Assembly (NCBI RefSeq): GCF_900566085.1
Contig: NZ_UPHT01000004.1
Coordinates: forward strand, 1 to 64,000
Reading direction: 5' to 3'
Origin: Mycobacterium attenuatum
Lineage (GTDB): Bacteria > Actinomycetota > Actinomycetes > Mycobacteriales > Mycobacteriaceae
Length of the DNA stretch: 64,000 nucleotides
Position numbers and translations under genes: made by a program
Part shown: positions 7,980 to 18,921 of the stretch, one piece after another
Layout of the letters: each line of letters begins with the position of its first letter
Position numbering within the stretch: the first letter of the stretch is position 1
The notes under the pieces: generated by a model
What the model was told of the DNA's origin: nothing
Database searches by the model: none
The model's input: the letters and a program-made list of their open reading frames with translations, nothing else

Positions 7980-9227
7980 GTGGCGATCTTCGGCAGGCGG
8001 ACGGCGCGCCAGCGCCTGCGGAGAGCGACCGAGGAATCCCTGACAATTCCGGCTTTCAGCTCTCCCCCCGATTGCACCCCCTGGGTGATCGGGGGGCTCT
8101 GGCCCGCCCAACTCTCGCCGAATGACGCCGAAACAGCCGCGCTGGCAGAGTATCTGAAAGCCGACTTAGACCGGATCGCCAGATCGGCCAACGAAGAACT
8201 GCGGACCCTGTGGCTAACGGTGATGCTTGACTCGGCGCGACGCGCGGCGGAAACCGCGGTGATCGACGAGGCGCGCCAAAGGGCGATGCGACGGGTCGAG
8301 TCCACATTGCGTCAACTGCGCGCGGACGGTGCGCCGCCGGCTGCACCGCGTCCGACGGTATCCGCGGCACCGGATCTGGACAGGACCCAGGTGCTGCCAG
8401 CCATCAAGGAAGCCATCAACGACCACGCACCGGGCGCACCCAGCGACCTGGAGAGGACCCGGGTGCTTCCTGCCGTCAGGGAGCCCACGACGGACGAGGA
8501 ACCGGCGATCGACGAGCAGGAACGAGACTCGCCAGCCGCCACGACGGTCGGACCTCCCGAAGCTGAGGTCGCTGCGGCGGAGCCCGCGGTGCCAATGCCG
8601 GATGTGGTTGCGCCGGAGTCCGACGACGAACGAGTGCAGCGGCTACTAACCTTCGTGGCTCGCCAGGAACCGCGGCTGAACTGGGCCGTCGGCCAGCGCG
8701 TGGACGGCATGACGGTGCTGGTGACAGACCTGGCCCACGGTTGGCTACCCCCCGGGGTCATGCTTCCCGAAGGTGTGCAGCTGCTGGAGCCGAAGCGCCG
8801 CAGCGGCGGTGTCACCACGCTGATCGGCTCCACCGTGCGCGTGGCAACCTATCGCCCCGGTGACATGTTGGCGTGGACAAGCGACTTCGCTACGACGAGA
8901 TCCTCGCCCCAGCCGCGCGAATTGCCGATGTCCGACACCCTGGGATCGGAACTCGCCGAGGCCACTCGCTGGCGCGACGGATTGCCGCGGATCGCACACC
9001 TGCTGGCCAACGCCGCCGTTGCCGAAACCGGGGTCGCCGACGACGAAATCGACCTGCTACGAGTGCATCTCGATACTGCGCGCCACGGAATCGTGGCCCA
9101 GTACCCGAGTGTCGATCCCGCGTTGTTGCTCAACTGTATGTTGTTGGCCGCCACCGAAAGCAGTGTTACCGGAGACGCGGTGTCGGCCAACTATCACCTC
9201 GCCTGGTTCCGAGAACTCAGCGCGTAA
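7980..9227 (+). CDS. DUF5632/DUF5631 protein (Rv0029 ortholog), ESX-associated
   Basis: A 415-residue protein in three parts. The N-terminal part (about 1-120) is helical. A Pro/Glu-rich linker contains two imperfect repeats, LDRTQVLPAIKE and LERTRVLPAVRE, resembling the pT-Q/R-V-LP motifs that FHA domains bind. A C-terminal globular part runs from ERVQRLLTFVARQEPRLNWA to the end. The FHA-ligand reading of the repeats is inference. The GTG at 7980 follows about 230 bp after the previous plus-strand gene. Same position as Rv0029. Confidence 0.78.
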   Translation: MAIFGRRTARQRLRRATEESLTIPAFSSPPDCTPWVIGGLWPAQLSPNDAETAALAEYLKADLDRIARSANEELRTLWLTVMLDSARRAAETAVIDEARQRAMRRVESTLRQLRADGAPPAAPRPTVSAAPDLDRTQVLPAIKEAINDHAPGAPSDLERTRVLPAVREPTTDEEPAIDEQERDSPAATTVGPPEAEVAAAEPAVPMPDVVAPESDDERVQRLLTFVARQEPRLNWAVGQRVDGMTVLVTDLAHGWLPPGVMLPEGVQLLEPKRRSGGVTTLIGSTVRVATYRPGDMLAWTSDFATTRSSPQPRELPMSDTLGSELAEATRWRDGLPRIAHLLANAAVAETGVADDEIDLLRVHLDTARHGIVAQYPSVDPALLLNCMLLAATESSVTGDAVSANYHLAWFRELSA

Positions 9228-9286
9228 CCGGTCGACAACCCGCCGCTTGAATTGACGCTGGTTGGAGCCGTCGACATACTGACCTG

Positions 9287-9604
9287 GTGCCGGGGTCTGG
9301 TGATCGCGCGGAACTGAGCGACAAAGACCTCGTCGAATCAGTTCTTCGGGAGCTCAGCGAGGCAGCCGACAAGTGGGAAGCGCTTGTCGAGCAGGCCGAG
9401 AACGTCACCTACAGCGTGGATCTGGGAGATGTTCACGCCGTTGCCAATTCGGATGGTCGACTACTCGGGTTGACGTTGCATCCGGGTGTCATGACCGGCT
9501 ATTCGCACGCGGAACTGGCCGACAGATTGAATCTGGCGATCGCCGCAGTGCGCGAGGAAGCGGAGGCCGAGAACCGGGCGCGATACGGCGGCTCATTGCA
9601 TTAA
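9287..9604 (+). CDS. YbaB/EbfC-like protein (Rv0030 ortholog)
   Basis: A 105-residue protein with the YbaB/EbfC pattern: an N-terminal helix (LSEAADKWEALVEQAENV), a beta segment (HAVANSDGRLLGLTLHPGV) and a C-terminal helix (LADRLNLAIAAVREEAEAE). YbaB proteins are small dimeric DNA-binding nucleoid factors; in mycobacteria, relatives such as EspL sit in ESX loci. It closes this ESX-associated group. Convergent with the next gene across a strong inverted repeat. Confidence 0.78.
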   Translation: MPGSGDRAELSDKDLVESVLRELSEAADKWEALVEQAENVTYSVDLGDVHAVANSDGRLLGLTLHPGVMTGYSHAELADRLNLAIAAVREEAEAENRARYGGSLH

Positions 9605-9650
9605 GCGCCCGCTTGGCCCTGACGCCGCACCGTGCCGCGGCTCGGTGGTG

Positions 9651-9667
9651 GCGCTAGCTGCTAGCGC
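9651..9667. terminator. Perfect inverted repeat between convergent genes
   Basis: GCGCTAGC and GCTAGCGC face each other around a single T, between the ends of the YbaB-like gene (9604) and the minus-strand isomerase-like gene (9678). A further GCTAGCGCG follows. No T-tract is present, as is common for mycobacterial terminators. A bidirectional terminator is the likeliest reading. Confidence 0.55.
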
Positions 9668-9677
9668 TAGCGCGCGT

Positions 9678-10451
9678 TCATCGCCCGCGGCCGGGAGGGC
9701 CAGCAAACGCTTGCGCGATCGTCAGCCACCGCTGCGCGTCCTCCCCGGTTGCGGTGAGATCGAGGGTGCCTAATGCCCGCCGCTGCGTGACCAGGAAACA
9801 GAAATGCTCGGCGGATCCGGTGACACGCTGCGCCGCATCGGCCGGCCCCCAGGACCAGGTGTCTCCGTCGGGGCCATGTAACTCGACCCGGAACGGCTCG
9901 GCCGGGGGTGCGAGATCGTTGACGAAGAACGCGTAATCACGGGTGCGGACACCGAGATGGGCGATCGAGCGCAGCCGCTGGGTGGCGGGGCGAGTGACAC
10001 CGAGGGCGTCGGCGACGTCCAGTCCATGTGCCCAGGTCTCCATCAACCGCGCGGTCGCCATCGAAGCCGCGCTCATCGGCGGGCCGAACCACGGCAGTTT
10101 GCGGCCGTCGGGAACCTTCAGCAGCTCGTCGTGCAATTGGCCGCGGGTGACCCGCCACTCCCCCAACAACTCCCCCGGCGGCCGGGCCGCCAATTCTTCG
10201 GCGCCGGCGTCCACGAAACCTGCCGGATCGGCCGCCGCCTTGGCGAGCACGTCGGCGAATCCGGTCTCGTCGGTGACCGCAGTCAGCGCCACCTGGTCGG
10301 TCCACAACAGGTGACCGATCTGGTGTGCAATGGTCCAGCCGGCTGCGGGCGTCAGCTCAGCCCATCGCTGCGGCGCCAGCGGCGCCACGAGGGCGTCGAG
10401 GTCGTCGCTTTCAGCCCGCAGGTCAGCGACGATCGGACCCGGACCTGCCAT
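9678..10451 (-). CDS. Mycothiol-dependent maleylpyruvate isomerase-like protein (Rv0036c ortholog)
   Basis: A 257-residue protein of the TIGR03084/DinB-like metal-binding class. The N-terminal four-helix DinB-type domain has [18 protein letters not shown], with the conserved histidines; a second conserved stretch is [14 protein letters not shown]. Family members bind divalent metal and several use mycothiol as a cofactor. The substrate of this one is unknown. The ATG at 10451 is chosen over an upstream TTG because GGGAGG lies five bases before it. It follows the MFS gene by 11 bp. Confidence 0.85.
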   Translation of the reverse strand: MAGPGPIVADLRAESDDLDALVAPLAPQRWAELTPAAGWTIAHQIGHLLWTDQVALTAVTDETGFADVLAKAAADPAGFVDAGAEELAARPPGELLGEWRVTRGQLHDELLKVPDGRKLPWFGPPMSAASMATARLMETWAHGLDVADALGVTRPATQRLRSIAHLGVRTRDYAFFVNDLAPPAEPFRVELHGPDGDTWSWGPADAAQRVTGSAEHFCFLVTQRRALGTLDLTATGEDAQRWLTIAQAFAGPPGRGR

Positions 10452-10462
10452 CAGTGCCTCCC

Positions 10463-11764
10463 TCAATCGCCGTTCGCCGGCCGGCCCCGTCGGCCGACGA
10501 TGCCATGAATCGCCAATCCGATCAGATAGATCACCGAGCCGAACAATACGAATACCGGTGCGTGCCCGTCAGCGGGAACCAAGGCCGCTGCCACCGTAAC
10601 CGACGCGATGTAGGACACCCAGAACAACGCATCCTGGACGGCGAACACGTGACCGCGCAACGCGTCATCGACGTCGATCTGCATCGCGGAGTCGGCAGAC
10701 AGCTTGACCACTTGACCGGCGACGCCGAGCAGGAACCCACACGCCACCATGATCGGGAGCACCAAGCCCGCACCGGCTACCTCGATGATCGCCGCCGCCA
10801 ATAGGGCGCCGTTGGCCGTCGCATAGCGGCCCCATCGCCGTATCAGTACCGGTGTCAATACGTTGGCCAGGAAGGCCCCCAATCCCGTGGCGGCGAAGAA
10901 CAGCAGGGCGGTACCAAACCCTTCGACTTCCGCATTCTTCATGTGATGCACCAGTAGCAAGATCAGCAGTGAGTTGATGCCGACCACCATCCGGTGTGCC
11001 GCCAACCCCGACAAGGCGGCGGCAACCGTCGGCTGCTGCACAACCGTCCGGACACCGTGCAGCCAGCCCGTGACCACCAGATACACGACCGACCCATGGA
11101 CCGCGCGCTTGGTGTCGTCGGGGCCAAGCACCCGTGGGCCGAACCGCATTGACAACAGCAACGCGATCAATACCGGAACCAGAACCGTGAAGACGACTAC
11201 CGCGGCACCATGGTCGCCGTCGCCGGCCAGCCAGCGGGGCAACAGCATGAAGTTGGCGCCCAGAAACGCGGCGACCGCACCCGATGCGCTGGCCACCGAG
11301 TTCATCGTGACCACCTGTTCGCGCGGCACCACGTGGGGCAATGCTGCCGACAGCCCCGACGCGACGAACCGGGCCAAACCGTTGGCCAAAAGCGCTCCGC
11401 ACAGGAGCAGCAGATCGCCGCCCCCGACCGCCAGAATCGTGCCGATCCCGGCAATGAAGGCCAGCCGGCCGATGTTGGCGCCGACGAGCACCAGCCGCCG
11501 ATCCCAGCGGTCCATCAGGGCCCCGGCGAACGGTCCCAACAGCGAATACGGCAGGAACAGCACCGCGAAGGCTCGGGCAATCGCCATCGGATCGGTGGCA
11601 CGATCGGGATTGAACAGCAGTGCACCGGCCAGCCCTGCCTGGAAGATGCCATCACCGAAATGACTGGCCATGCGCAACTGCAGCAGCCGGCAAAAGTCGG
11701 GCAGATCGCGTACCGAACGCCAAAGTTCGACGGGAGCGCGGGTTTGCATCTGGCTGCGAGTCAC
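10463..11764 (-). CDS. Major facilitator superfamily transporter (Rv0037c ortholog)
   Basis: About 433 residues with roughly 12 hydrophobic segments and the MFS loop signature [21 protein letters not shown] between the second and third segments. This resembles drug-exporter-type MFS proteins. The GTG at 11764 is preferred because GGAAG lies eight bases upstream; an ATG five codons further in (11749) is the alternative. A much longer open frame reaches 12523 but runs antisense through the yqgE gene and is not used. Same gene pair order as Rv0037c-Rv0036c. The substrate is unknown. Confidence 0.88.
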   Translation of the reverse strand: MTRSQMQTRAPVELWRSVRDLPDFCRLLQLRMASHFGDGIFQAGLAGALLFNPDRATDPMAIARAFAVLFLPYSLLGPFAGALMDRWDRRLVLVGANIGRLAFIAGIGTILAVGGGDLLLLCGALLANGLARFVASGLSAALPHVVPREQVVTMNSVASASGAVAAFLGANFMLLPRWLAGDGDHGAAVVVFTVLVPVLIALLLSMRFGPRVLGPDDTKRAVHGSVVYLVVTGWLHGVRTVVQQPTVAAALSGLAAHRMVVGINSLLILLLVHHMKNAEVEGFGTALLFFAATGLGAFLANVLTPVLIRRWGRYATANGALLAAAIIEVAGAGLVLPIMVACGFLLGVAGQVVKLSADSAMQIDVDDALRGHVFAVQDALFWVSYIASVTVAAALVPADGHAPVFVLFGSVIYLIGLAIHGIVGRRGRPANGD

Positions 11765-11893
11765 AGAACCTACTTCCAGGATCGGGCACAGGCAATGCAG
11801 GTTGCGCGCTGTGCCGACCCGACCACAGTACAAATATCTGCCGACCGTGTTTGTTTGGACTGACGATGCTGTGGTGAGTGCGATGATGGTTTC

Positions 11894-12499
11894 GTGGCTG
11901 CGCAGGAAGACCCCGAGGACTACATTGCACCCGCCGCACAACGGGTGCGAGCGGGTACTTTGCTGCTGGCTAACACCGACCTGCTGGAGCCGACGTTTCG
12001 CCGCAGCGTCATCTATATCGTCGAGCACAACGAAGGCGGCACCTTGGGCGTGGTGCTCAACCGGCCCAGCGAGACGGCGGTTTACAACGTATTGCCGCAG
12101 TGGGCCAAACTCGCCGCCAAGCCAAAGACGATGTTCATCGGCGGCCCGGTGAAGCGCGACGCTGCGCTGTGCCTGGCGGTGCTGCGGGCGGGCGCCGATC
12201 CGGACGAGGCGCCGGGCCTGCGGCATGTTGCGGGCCGCTTGGCGATGGTCGATCTGGACGCCGATCCCGACCTGATCGCACCGGTGGTCGAAGGTGTGCG
12301 AATCTTCGCCGGGTACTCGGGCTGGACGATCGGTCAGCTGGAAGGCGAAATCGAACGCGACGACTGGATTGTGTTGTCGGCGTTGCCTTCTGACGTTTTG
12401 GTTCCGCCCAGGACCGACTTGTGGGGCCAAGTACTGCGACGGCAGCCGTTGCCGCTTGCCCTGCTCGCCACCCACCCGATCGACCTCAGCCGCAACTAG
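11894..12499 (+). CDS. YqgE/AlgH family protein (UPF0301; Rv0038 ortholog)
   Basis: A 201-residue cytosolic protein. The family hallmarks are [20 protein letters not shown] near the N-terminus, [14 protein letters not shown], and FIGGPV; the second half has [16 protein letters not shown]. YqgE/AlgH proteins are widespread and their role is still poorly defined. Transcription diverges from the MFS gene across about 130 bp. The GTG at 11894 gives the expected N-terminus; no better start is in frame. Confidence 0.9.
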   Translation: MAAQEDPEDYIAPAAQRVRAGTLLLANTDLLEPTFRRSVIYIVEHNEGGTLGVVLNRPSETAVYNVLPQWAKLAAKPKTMFIGGPVKRDAALCLAVLRAGADPDEAPGLRHVAGRLAMVDLDADPDLIAPVVEGVRIFAGYSGWTIGQLEGEIERDDWIVLSALPSDVLVPPRTDLWGQVLRRQPLPLALLATHPIDLSRN

Positions 12500-12519
12500 G
12501 TACCGGCCGGCTGCACCGG

Positions 12520-13509
12520 TCAATGCGGGAATGCGCTCGGGTCAGCCTGTCGGGCCTGCCCGAGCCGGCTGGCAATCAGGGCGCAGACGATCAGCTGAAG
12601 CTGGTAGTAGAGCATCAGCGGCAGCATGGTCAACGGAACGGCGGTGGCGGGAAACAGCACCAGCGCCATCGACAAACCCGGCGACAGGCCTTTGATCGAA
12701 CCGCAGAACATCAATACGGCCGCATCGGCCGAGTCGAGTTCGGCAAGCCGGCCCAGCGTCGCGGTGCTCAACAGTATCGCGGTCAGCAGCACACCAGCTG
12801 TGGCTGTCACCGCAACGAGCCGCCAGGTATCGACCCGACCCCAGATGCCCTCCACTACGGCGATCGAGTACGCCGAATACACCAAGAGCAAAATGACTCC
12901 GCGGTCCACCCGTTTGAGCACACTGGCCCGGCGGACGAGCAGTTCGGTGATCCACGGCCGAGCCAGTTGGCCCACCAGAAAGGGCACCAACAGTTCGAAC
13001 ACGATGGCGCGGATGCCGGCACCATTTACGCCAGCCGCGTCCGTGGTGTCCATCAATAGCATCACCAGCAGCGGTGCGAACAGCACCCCAAGAATGTTGG
13101 ACAACGATGCGCCAATTACGGCAGCCGGCACATTGCCGCGAGCTACCGAGGTGATGGCTATCGAGGACTGCATGGCCGACGGGACAAGGCACATATAGAG
13201 CAGCCCGTTGCGCAAGTCGGGGCCGAGCCACGGGCCAATCCATGCGCTCGCGACGGCTCCGAGAACTGGAAAGATCACGAACGTGGCGGCTAACACCATC
13301 AGATGCAGCTGCCATTGACGTATCCCGTTCCACACATGCTCCGGCGACAGCCGGGCGCCGTGCAGAAAAAACAGCGATGCGACCGCCACTTTGGTGCCTA
13401 TGGACAGGATGTCGGCGGCCGCACCGCGCGCCGGCACAAGCGTGGCGATCACCATGCTGCACAGGACCAACGGGAGCAGCGGGTCGACCTGGATGGTGAA
13501 CCTTCTCAA
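12520..13509 (-). CDS. Bile acid:sodium symporter-like membrane protein
   Basis: A 329-residue protein with about nine to ten hydrophobic helices. [17 protein letters not shown] and [20 protein letters not shown] are typical of the YfeH/SBF-like branch of the BASS superfamily, sodium-coupled organic-anion carriers. The start is a TTG at 13509; no ATG or GTG precedes the first helix, so it is uncertain. M. tuberculosis lacks this gene between Rv0038 and Rv0039c, so it may be a gain here or a loss there. Convergent with yqgE, only 20 bp apart. Confidence 0.82.
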   Translation of the reverse strand: MRRFTIQVDPLLPLVLCSMVIATLVPARGAAADILSIGTKVAVASLFFLHGARLSPEHVWNGIRQWQLHLMVLAATFVIFPVLGAVASAWIGPWLGPDLRNGLLYMCLVPSAMQSSIAITSVARGNVPAAVIGASLSNILGVLFAPLLVMLLMDTTDAAGVNGAGIRAIVFELLVPFLVGQLARPWITELLVRRASVLKRVDRGVILLLVYSAYSIAVVEGIWGRVDTWRLVAVTATAGVLLTAILLSTATLGRLAELDSADAAVLMFCGSIKGLSPGLSMALVLFPATAVPLTMLPLMLYYQLQLIVCALIASRLGQARQADPSAFPH

Positions 13510-13530
13510 GGTGCCGTCCGACCCAGGGCG

Positions 13531-13881
13531 TTACCGACAGGACAAAGTGCAGCCAGCGCAGCTGCCGCCGCAATCAGCCACATCGGGTCCGGCAGCTTCA
13601 CGGCGCAGCGCGTAGCGCGCACTCTGCCACGATCCGGCGGCCAGCGTGCCCAATGCGCCGGCCACGCAGACGATCACGACCACCAGCGCGGTGGATGCGG
13701 ACGCCGCAAGCGCCACCACCCCTCCGGCTGCCAGCATGACCGCGGCCGCGAATTGAGTGGGTGCCATCGCACGCAGCGCCAGCTGGGTCGGATCACCGGC
13801 GTGGCCCTGGGACAGTGACCAGACTCCGAAGGCGGCGGAGGCTACCGCCGCACATAGGCACAGGACACCTGCGATAACCAT
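13531..13881 (-). CDS. Small membrane protein (Rv0039c ortholog)
   Basis: A 116-residue protein with about three predicted hydrophobic helices (VIAGVLCLCAAVASAAFGVW, FAAAVMLAAGGVVALAA, STALVVVIVCVAGALGTLAAG) and a Cys-rich C-terminal tail, CGGSCAGCTLSCR. The four tail cysteines could bind metal or form disulfides; this is an inference. The ATG at 13881 gives nearly the length of M. tuberculosis Rv0039c; the longer upstream frame is rejected. Function unknown. Confidence 0.75.
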   Translation of the reverse strand: MVIAGVLCLCAAVASAAFGVWSLSQGHAGDPTQLALRAMAPTQFAAAVMLAAGGVVALAASASTALVVVIVCVAGALGTLAAGSWQSARYALRREAAGPDVADCGGSCAGCTLSCR

Positions 13882-13946
13882 GGGCTCACGATACGAGTAC
13901 GTCCGCGCGTTCGTCCGGCCTGCTCCCTCGAAGGGCTTGTACACGC

Positions 13947-14993
13947 CTAGCGCGACGGCGACGGTGTCGGGGTGACCAGCGGCGGCAGCGCCGGCGCCAC
14001 ACTGGGCAGGGTTTGCGTCGCGGGGTTGAGGCTGGGCGCGGGTACCCCAGCCGGCGCCGACCGGGTGACCGGGGCCTGGGCCGGCAGCTGCGGCGCGCCC
14101 GATGCCCCAGCCCGCGGGGGCAGCTGACCGGCTGCCGTCGGTAACGCCAACCGGAATCCGTTGACGATCGCGTCGGTGGCCGGCGCATCGGCAATTGCCT
14201 GCGCTGCGGCGGTGGTCACCGACAACGACACCAGGTACCTGTCGGCCCCGGAGGTCGCCAGCACATGGCGACGCGAGGTGTTGAGGGTCATGTCGTTTTC
14301 GCGATACGTACCCTCGATGATCGACGACGGAAAGCCGTTGAAGTCGGCCATGGACGAGTTGGTCGTCCGCCAGGCCAGCAGCTTCTGGCTGTCAACGAAG
14401 CCGTGCGTCATTGCCTCAGCCGGGTCGAAGTCGCCGACCAGCTTGTAGACCACTACTTGTGCATTGGAGGTGTAGATGCTGTTACCGCCGACCCGGTCGG
14501 CGATCACCAGGAAAGCATCGGGCACGTTCGGGTCGGGCACGGCAGTCCAGCGCGGCGGCATCGGCAGCGTGATGTCGAGTGCCTTGAACCCCTGCGATCG
14601 CTGCGGCTCGAACTTGACCCCCTTGCCCTGCAGGAATTCCCGCAGCGTCCCGGTTGCAGCGGGCGTCACCGCCGGCGGCATGGCCGTCACCGCCGGGGGT
14701 GCGGGGGCCGCCGCAGGCGGCATGGGCGTCACCGCCGCCGGGGGTAGCGCGGACACCACCGGGGCGGGCGCCGATGCCTGTGCGGGAGCCGGGGCGAACC
14801 GGTTGCTGACACCGCCGGGGACCGCGGTGAGGTTCTGGACGGGCGGCGCAGCCGGTTGCACCGGCGCGGGCAGTGGCGGTTGGGGAAACAGCGGTTCGGC
14901 CGATGCCTTGCCCCCCGCGATGAGCGCGACACCGACGAAGCCAGCGGCCATACCCCCTGCGAAAACCCGCCAGGTACGCGCGATGTGGATCAT
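13947..14993 (-). CDS. mtc28: Proline-rich 28 kDa secreted antigen (Mtc28, LpqN/LpqT family)
   Basis: A 348-residue exported protein. A signal peptide ([19 protein letters not shown], cleavage near KASAEP) is followed by a long Pro/Ala-rich segment (about 35-115), a folded LpqN/LpqT-type domain (about 120-285, with [19 protein letters not shown]) and a second Pro-rich tail. This matches the M. tuberculosis T-cell antigen Mtc28 (Rv0040c) in layout and in being divergent from leuS. It is somewhat longer than Rv0040c because the Pro-rich parts are extended. No lipobox cysteine is present, so it should be soluble or wall-associated. Confidence 0.93.
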   Translation of the reverse strand: MIHIARTWRVFAGGMAAGFVGVALIAGGKASAEPLFPQPPLPAPVQPAAPPVQNLTAVPGGVSNRFAPAPAQASAPAPVVSALPPAAVTPMPPAAAPAPPAVTAMPPAVTPAATGTLREFLQGKGVKFEPQRSQGFKALDITLPMPPRWTAVPDPNVPDAFLVIADRVGGNSIYTSNAQVVVYKLVGDFDPAEAMTHGFVDSQKLLAWRTTNSSMADFNGFPSSIIEGTYRENDMTLNTSRRHVLATSGADRYLVSLSVTTAAAQAIADAPATDAIVNGFRLALPTAAGQLPPRAGASGAPQLPAQAPVTRSAPAGVPAPSLNPATQTLPSVAPALPPLVTPTPSPSR

Positions 14994-15189
14994 GTGCGTC
15001 GGTCCCTCCGAACTACTCGGGCGTCACTGCCCGTCATCGAGGCTGAATTTAACGAATTCTTAGAGGCGCCAATAGGGGCGAAATCGAGCTGGGATGAACC
15101 CCTGACCGAGGTGCAACGCAACCGAGACCAACGCGTGGCCAGCGGCTTGGTCGCCAGGCTCGAAGGGGCGCCCTTATACCCTGTTGGGC

Positions 15190-18129
15190 GTGACCGAATC
15201 GCCGACCACCACGCCTGGCAGCGCATCCGGCGAACCGACCGGTGCACCGTCCGGTGTCAGAGACACCGAATCCGACGCGCCGCGGTATCGCTACACCGCC
15301 GAGTTGGCATCGGGGATAGAGCGGACCTGGCAGGAAAACTGGACCCGGCTCGGGACGTTCAATGTGCCCAACCCGGTCGGCTCGCTGGCTCCCGCGGACG
15401 GTTCGCCGGTACCCGCGGACAAGTTGTTCGTCCAGGACATGTTTCCCTATCCCTCCGGAGAGGGATTGCACGTCGGTCACCCGCTGGGCTACATCGCCAC
15501 CGACGTCTTCGCCCGCTACCACCGCATGACGGGCCACAACGTTCTGCATGCATTGGGGTTCGACGCCTTCGGGTTACCCGCCGAGCAGTACGCCGTGCAA
15601 ACCGGAACACATCCGCGTACCCGGACCGAAGCCAACATCGTGAACTTCCGCCGGCAGCTGGGCCGGCTGGGTTTGGGGCACGACAGCCGCCGCAGCTTCT
15701 CGACCACCGACGTCGAGTTCTACAGGTGGACGCAGTGGATCTTCCTGCAAATCTACAACGCGTGGTTCGACACCAACGCCAATAGGGCGCGGTCGATTGC
15801 CGAGCTGGTTGTCGAATTCGAGTCTGGCGCAAGAATTCTCGACGACGCCCGGCCGTGGTCTGAGCTGTCGGCGGGGGAGCGGGCCGAGCTGATCGACAGC
15901 TACCGGCTGGTCTACCGGGCCGATTCGATGGTGAACTGGTGTCCGGGTCTGGGCACCGTTCTGGCCAACGAAGAAGTCACCGCCGACGGCCGCAGCGACC
16001 GGGGCAATTTCCCGGTGTTCCGCAAGCGGCTACGGCAATGGATGATGCGCATCACCGCCTACGCGGACCGGTTGCTTGACGACCTCGACGCGCTGGACTG
16101 GCCCGAACAGGTCAAGACGATGCAGCGCAATTGGATTGGGCGTTCGACGGGCGCAGCGGCGCTGTTCTCGGCGACCATCGCGGCCGGTGACCGCGCCGGC
16201 TCGCAGGTCGACATCGAGGTTTTCACCACCCGGCCCGACACGTTGTTCGGCGCGACGTACCTGGTGCTGGCTCCCGAACATGAGCGGGTCGACGAATTGG
16301 CCGCCGCCGCGTGGCCCGACGACGTCAACCCGTCGTGGACCTACGGCGCCGCCGCACCGGTCGACGCCGTCGCAGCCTACCGCCGCGCGATCGCGGCCAA
16401 GTCGGATCTGGAGCGTCAGGAAAGCCGCGACAAGACCGGTGTCTTCTTGGGTAGCTATGCGATCAACCCGGCAAACGGCAAGCCGGTGCCGATCTTTATT
16501 GCCGACTACGTGCTGGCCGGATATGGCAGCGGCGCCATCATGGCCGTCCCGGGCCACGATCAGCGCGACTGGGACTTCGCCCGTACGTTCGGTCTGCCGA
16601 TAGTGGAAGTCATTGCCGGCGGCGATATTTCGCAAGCCGCACATACCGGCGACGGCGTCTTGGTGAACTCCGGTTTCCTCGACGGGATGAACGTGAGCGG
16701 CGCCAAGCAGGCCATGACCGCCCGTCTGGAGTCTGACGGCCGAGGCCGGGCCCGTATCGAATTCAAGCTGCGGGACTGGCTTTTCGCGCGGCAACGGTAC
16801 TGGGGCGAGCCGTTCCCGATCGTCTATGACAGCGACGGACGGCCCCATGCGCTCGACGACGCCGCGTTGCCGGTGGAATTGCCTGAGGTGGAGGACTATT
16901 CACCGGTACTGTTCGATCCCGACGACGCCGACAGTGAGCCATCACCGCCGCTGGCCAAGGCGACCGACTGGGTACATGTCGACCTGGATCTCGGTGATGG
17001 CCTCAAGTCGTACAGCCGCGACACCAACGTGATGCCGCAATGGGCGGGTAGCTCCTGGTACGAACTGCGCTACACCGATCCACATAACTCGGAGCGATTC
17101 TGCGCCAAGGAAAATGAGGCGTACTGGATGGGCCCTCGGCCCGATGAACATGGCGCGGCCGACCCGGGCGGTGTTGACTTGTACGTCGGTGGAGCCGAGC
17201 ATGCGGTGCTGCACTTGCTGTATTCGCGGTTCTGGCACAAGGTGTTGTACGACCTAGGACACGTGAGTTCACGCGAGCCCTACCGCAAGCTCATCAACCA
17301 GGGCTACATCCAGGCGTTCGCCTATACGGACGCGCGCGGCTCCTATGTGCCGGCGGATCAGGTGATCGAACGCGCCGGCTGCTTCTTCTTGCCGGGTTCG
17401 GACGGGGAGATCGAGGTCTTCCAAGAATTCGGCAAAATCGGCAAGAGCCTGAAGAATTCGATTTCGCCCGACGAGATCTGCGACGAATACGGCGCCGACA
17501 CACTGCGGGTGTACGAGATGTCGATGGGCCCGCTGGAAGCCTCGCGCCCTTGGGCCACTAAGGATGTTGTGGGCGCTCACCGTTTTCTGCAACGAGTGTG
17601 GCGACTTGTGGTCGCGGAGGACACCGGTGCGACGCGAGTGGTTGACCGGACCGAACTGGACACCGACACGCTGCGAGCACTGCACCGCACGATCGCCGGA
17701 GTGGCGGAAGACTTCGCGGCACTGCGCAATAACACCGCGGTTGCCAAGCTCATCGAGTACACCAACCACCTGACCAAAGCGCAGCGTGACGCGGTGCCTC
17801 GCGCGGCCGTCGAGCCGTTGGTGTTGATGCTGGCTCCGTTGGCTCCGCATCTTGCCGAAGAGCTGTGGCTGCGGCTGGGCCACGCCGTTTCTCTGGCGCA
17901 CGGTCCCTTCCCGGAAGCGGACCCGGCCTATCTTGTGGACGAGACTGTCGAATACCCGGTTCAGGTGAACGGCAAAGTCCGTGGCCGGATCGTGGTGGCC
18001 GCCGCGGCGGACAACCGGGCGATCGAAGCGGCCGCGCTGGCCGACGAAAAGGTGCGTGCGTTCTTGGCGGGAGCCATTCCCCGCAAGGTGATTGTGGTCC
18101 CGGGCCGGCTGGTCAATCTCGTCGTCTGA
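15190..18129 (+). CDS. leuS: Leucyl-tRNA synthetase
   Basis: Class I aminoacyl-tRNA synthetase that charges tRNA-Leu. The HIGH motif is HVGH (residues 94-97) inside [16 protein letters not shown] and the KMSKS motif is KIGKS (749-753). The CP1 editing domain lies between, with the T-rich [12 protein letters not shown] and the conserved [12 protein letters not shown]. The C-terminal anticodon-binding and LeuRS-specific domains end in VNGKVRGR. The GTG at 15190 gives the VTESP start of the M. tuberculosis protein; a TTG two codons earlier is less likely. The product has 979 residues. Confidence 0.98.
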   Translation: MTESPTTTPGSASGEPTGAPSGVRDTESDAPRYRYTAELASGIERTWQENWTRLGTFNVPNPVGSLAPADGSPVPADKLFVQDMFPYPSGEGLHVGHPLGYIATDVFARYHRMTGHNVLHALGFDAFGLPAEQYAVQTGTHPRTRTEANIVNFRRQLGRLGLGHDSRRSFSTTDVEFYRWTQWIFLQIYNAWFDTNANRARSIAELVVEFESGARILDDARPWSELSAGERAELIDSYRLVYRADSMVNWCPGLGTVLANEEVTADGRSDRGNFPVFRKRLRQWMMRITAYADRLLDDLDALDWPEQVKTMQRNWIGRSTGAAALFSATIAAGDRAGSQVDIEVFTTRPDTLFGATYLVLAPEHERVDELAAAAWPDDVNPSWTYGAAAPVDAVAAYRRAIAAKSDLERQESRDKTGVFLGSYAINPANGKPVPIFIADYVLAGYGSGAIMAVPGHDQRDWDFARTFGLPIVEVIAGGDISQAAHTGDGVLVNSGFLDGMNVSGAKQAMTARLESDGRGRARIEFKLRDWLFARQRYWGEPFPIVYDSDGRPHALDDAALPVELPEVEDYSPVLFDPDDADSEPSPPLAKATDWVHVDLDLGDGLKSYSRDTNVMPQWAGSSWYELRYTDPHNSERFCAKENEAYWMGPRPDEHGAADPGGVDLYVGGAEHAVLHLLYSRFWHKVLYDLGHVSSREPYRKLINQGYIQAFAYTDARGSYVPADQVIERAGCFFLPGSDGEIEVFQEFGKIGKSLKNSISPDEICDEYGADTLRVYEMSMGPLEASRPWATKDVVGAHRFLQRVWRLVVAEDTGATRVVDRTELDTDTLRALHRTIAGVAEDFAALRNNTAVAKLIEYTNHLTKAQRDAVPRAAVEPLVLMLAPLAPHLAEELWLRLGHAVSLAHGPFPEADPAYLVDETVEYPVQVNGKVRGRIVVAAAADNRAIEAAALADEKVRAFLAGAIPRKVIVVPGRLVNLVV

Positions 18130-18130
18130 C

Positions 18131-18203
18131 GGCGCCGAATGTGAACGGCACGACGCGACACGCCGGAAATCGGAAATCCAACATGCAATTCACGCTCGGC
18201 GCC
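18131..18203. terminator. Long imperfect inverted repeat after leuS
   Basis: GGCGCCGAATGTGAA at 18131-18145 pairs with TTCACGCTCGGCGCC at 18189-18203, 13 of 15 positions matching, around a loop of about 43 bases. It starts one base after the leuS stop codon and ends before the stop of the convergent SDR gene. A shared bidirectional terminator is the simplest reading. Confidence 0.5.
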
Positions 18204-18214
18204 AGAACAGAGCG

Positions 18215-18880
18215 CTAGCGAGGTCGGATGACGACCTCGTGGACGTGACCATCCGGTGGGGTGGCGACCACGTTTGCCACCACCGAGGCTACCGTCTCGG
18301 CCCGCAGGAATCTGGCGGGATCGTAGTTGCCGCCCTCGAACTCGACCAGTTCGCGCTGCATGTCGGTGTCGGTGCGGCCGGGGAAGATCGTCGTAACCCG
18401 CAAGTCGGGCTCGTCGGCGCGCAATGAGTCGGCGAAGGCACGCAAGGCGAACTTACTGGCCGAGTAGGACGCCATGCCCGGCGAAACATTGCGTCCGCCA
18501 CCGGAGTTGATGAATATCACCTGACCGCGGGCTTGCCGTAGTGCCGGCAACAGCGCCAGCGTCACTGCCACGGCGCCAAAGACGTTGACGGCAAAGGTGG
18601 CGCGCCACTCGTCGACGTGCGAGTCAGCGACATGGCCGGGGATGGACAACCCGGCATTGTGCACCAACACGTCGAGCTCGTCGACCACTTCGCAGCTGGC
18701 CTCGATGGTGCTGTCATCGGCCAGCTCGATCGGAAAAGTGGTGGCGCCCAACTGTTCCGCAATGGCGTCGAGTCGTTCGGAGGGCCGGCCGGCCAGCAGC
18801 AGGGTGTGTGTCGGCGCTAAGGCGGTGGCAATTGCCGAGCCGATGCCGCGGCTGGCTCCGGTGATGAGTGCGGTGGGCAT
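18215..18880 (-). CDS. Short-chain dehydrogenase/reductase
   Basis: A 221-residue classical SDR. The nucleotide-binding motif is TGASRGIG at the N-terminus, NAG is in LVHNAGLS, and the catalytic set is S (INSGGG region) with YSASK. The substrate and the NAD/NADP choice are unclear; the Arg after the glycine motif suggests NADP. It is convergent with leuS and is followed on the same strand by a MarR regulator about 40 bp upstream. M. tuberculosis has no SDR directly between leuS and the MarR gene. Confidence 0.9.
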   Translation of the reverse strand: MPTALITGASRGIGSAIATALAPTHTLLLAGRPSERLDAIAEQLGATTFPIELADDSTIEASCEVVDELDVLVHNAGLSIPGHVADSHVDEWRATFAVNVFGAVAVTLALLPALRQARGQVIFINSGGGRNVSPGMASYSASKFALRAFADSLRADEPDLRVTTIFPGRTDTDMQRELVEFEGGNYDPARFLRAETVASVVANVVATPPDGHVHEVVIRPR

Positions 18881-18921
18881 GACTTCGAGCGGTTACCAAT
18901 CAGCTTGGCGGTCGGTTGCTT

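Noticed and set aside
10463..12523. A 686-residue reading of the MFS gene
   Set aside because: The first 250 residues are antisense to yqgE and its promoter; the true start is at about 11764.
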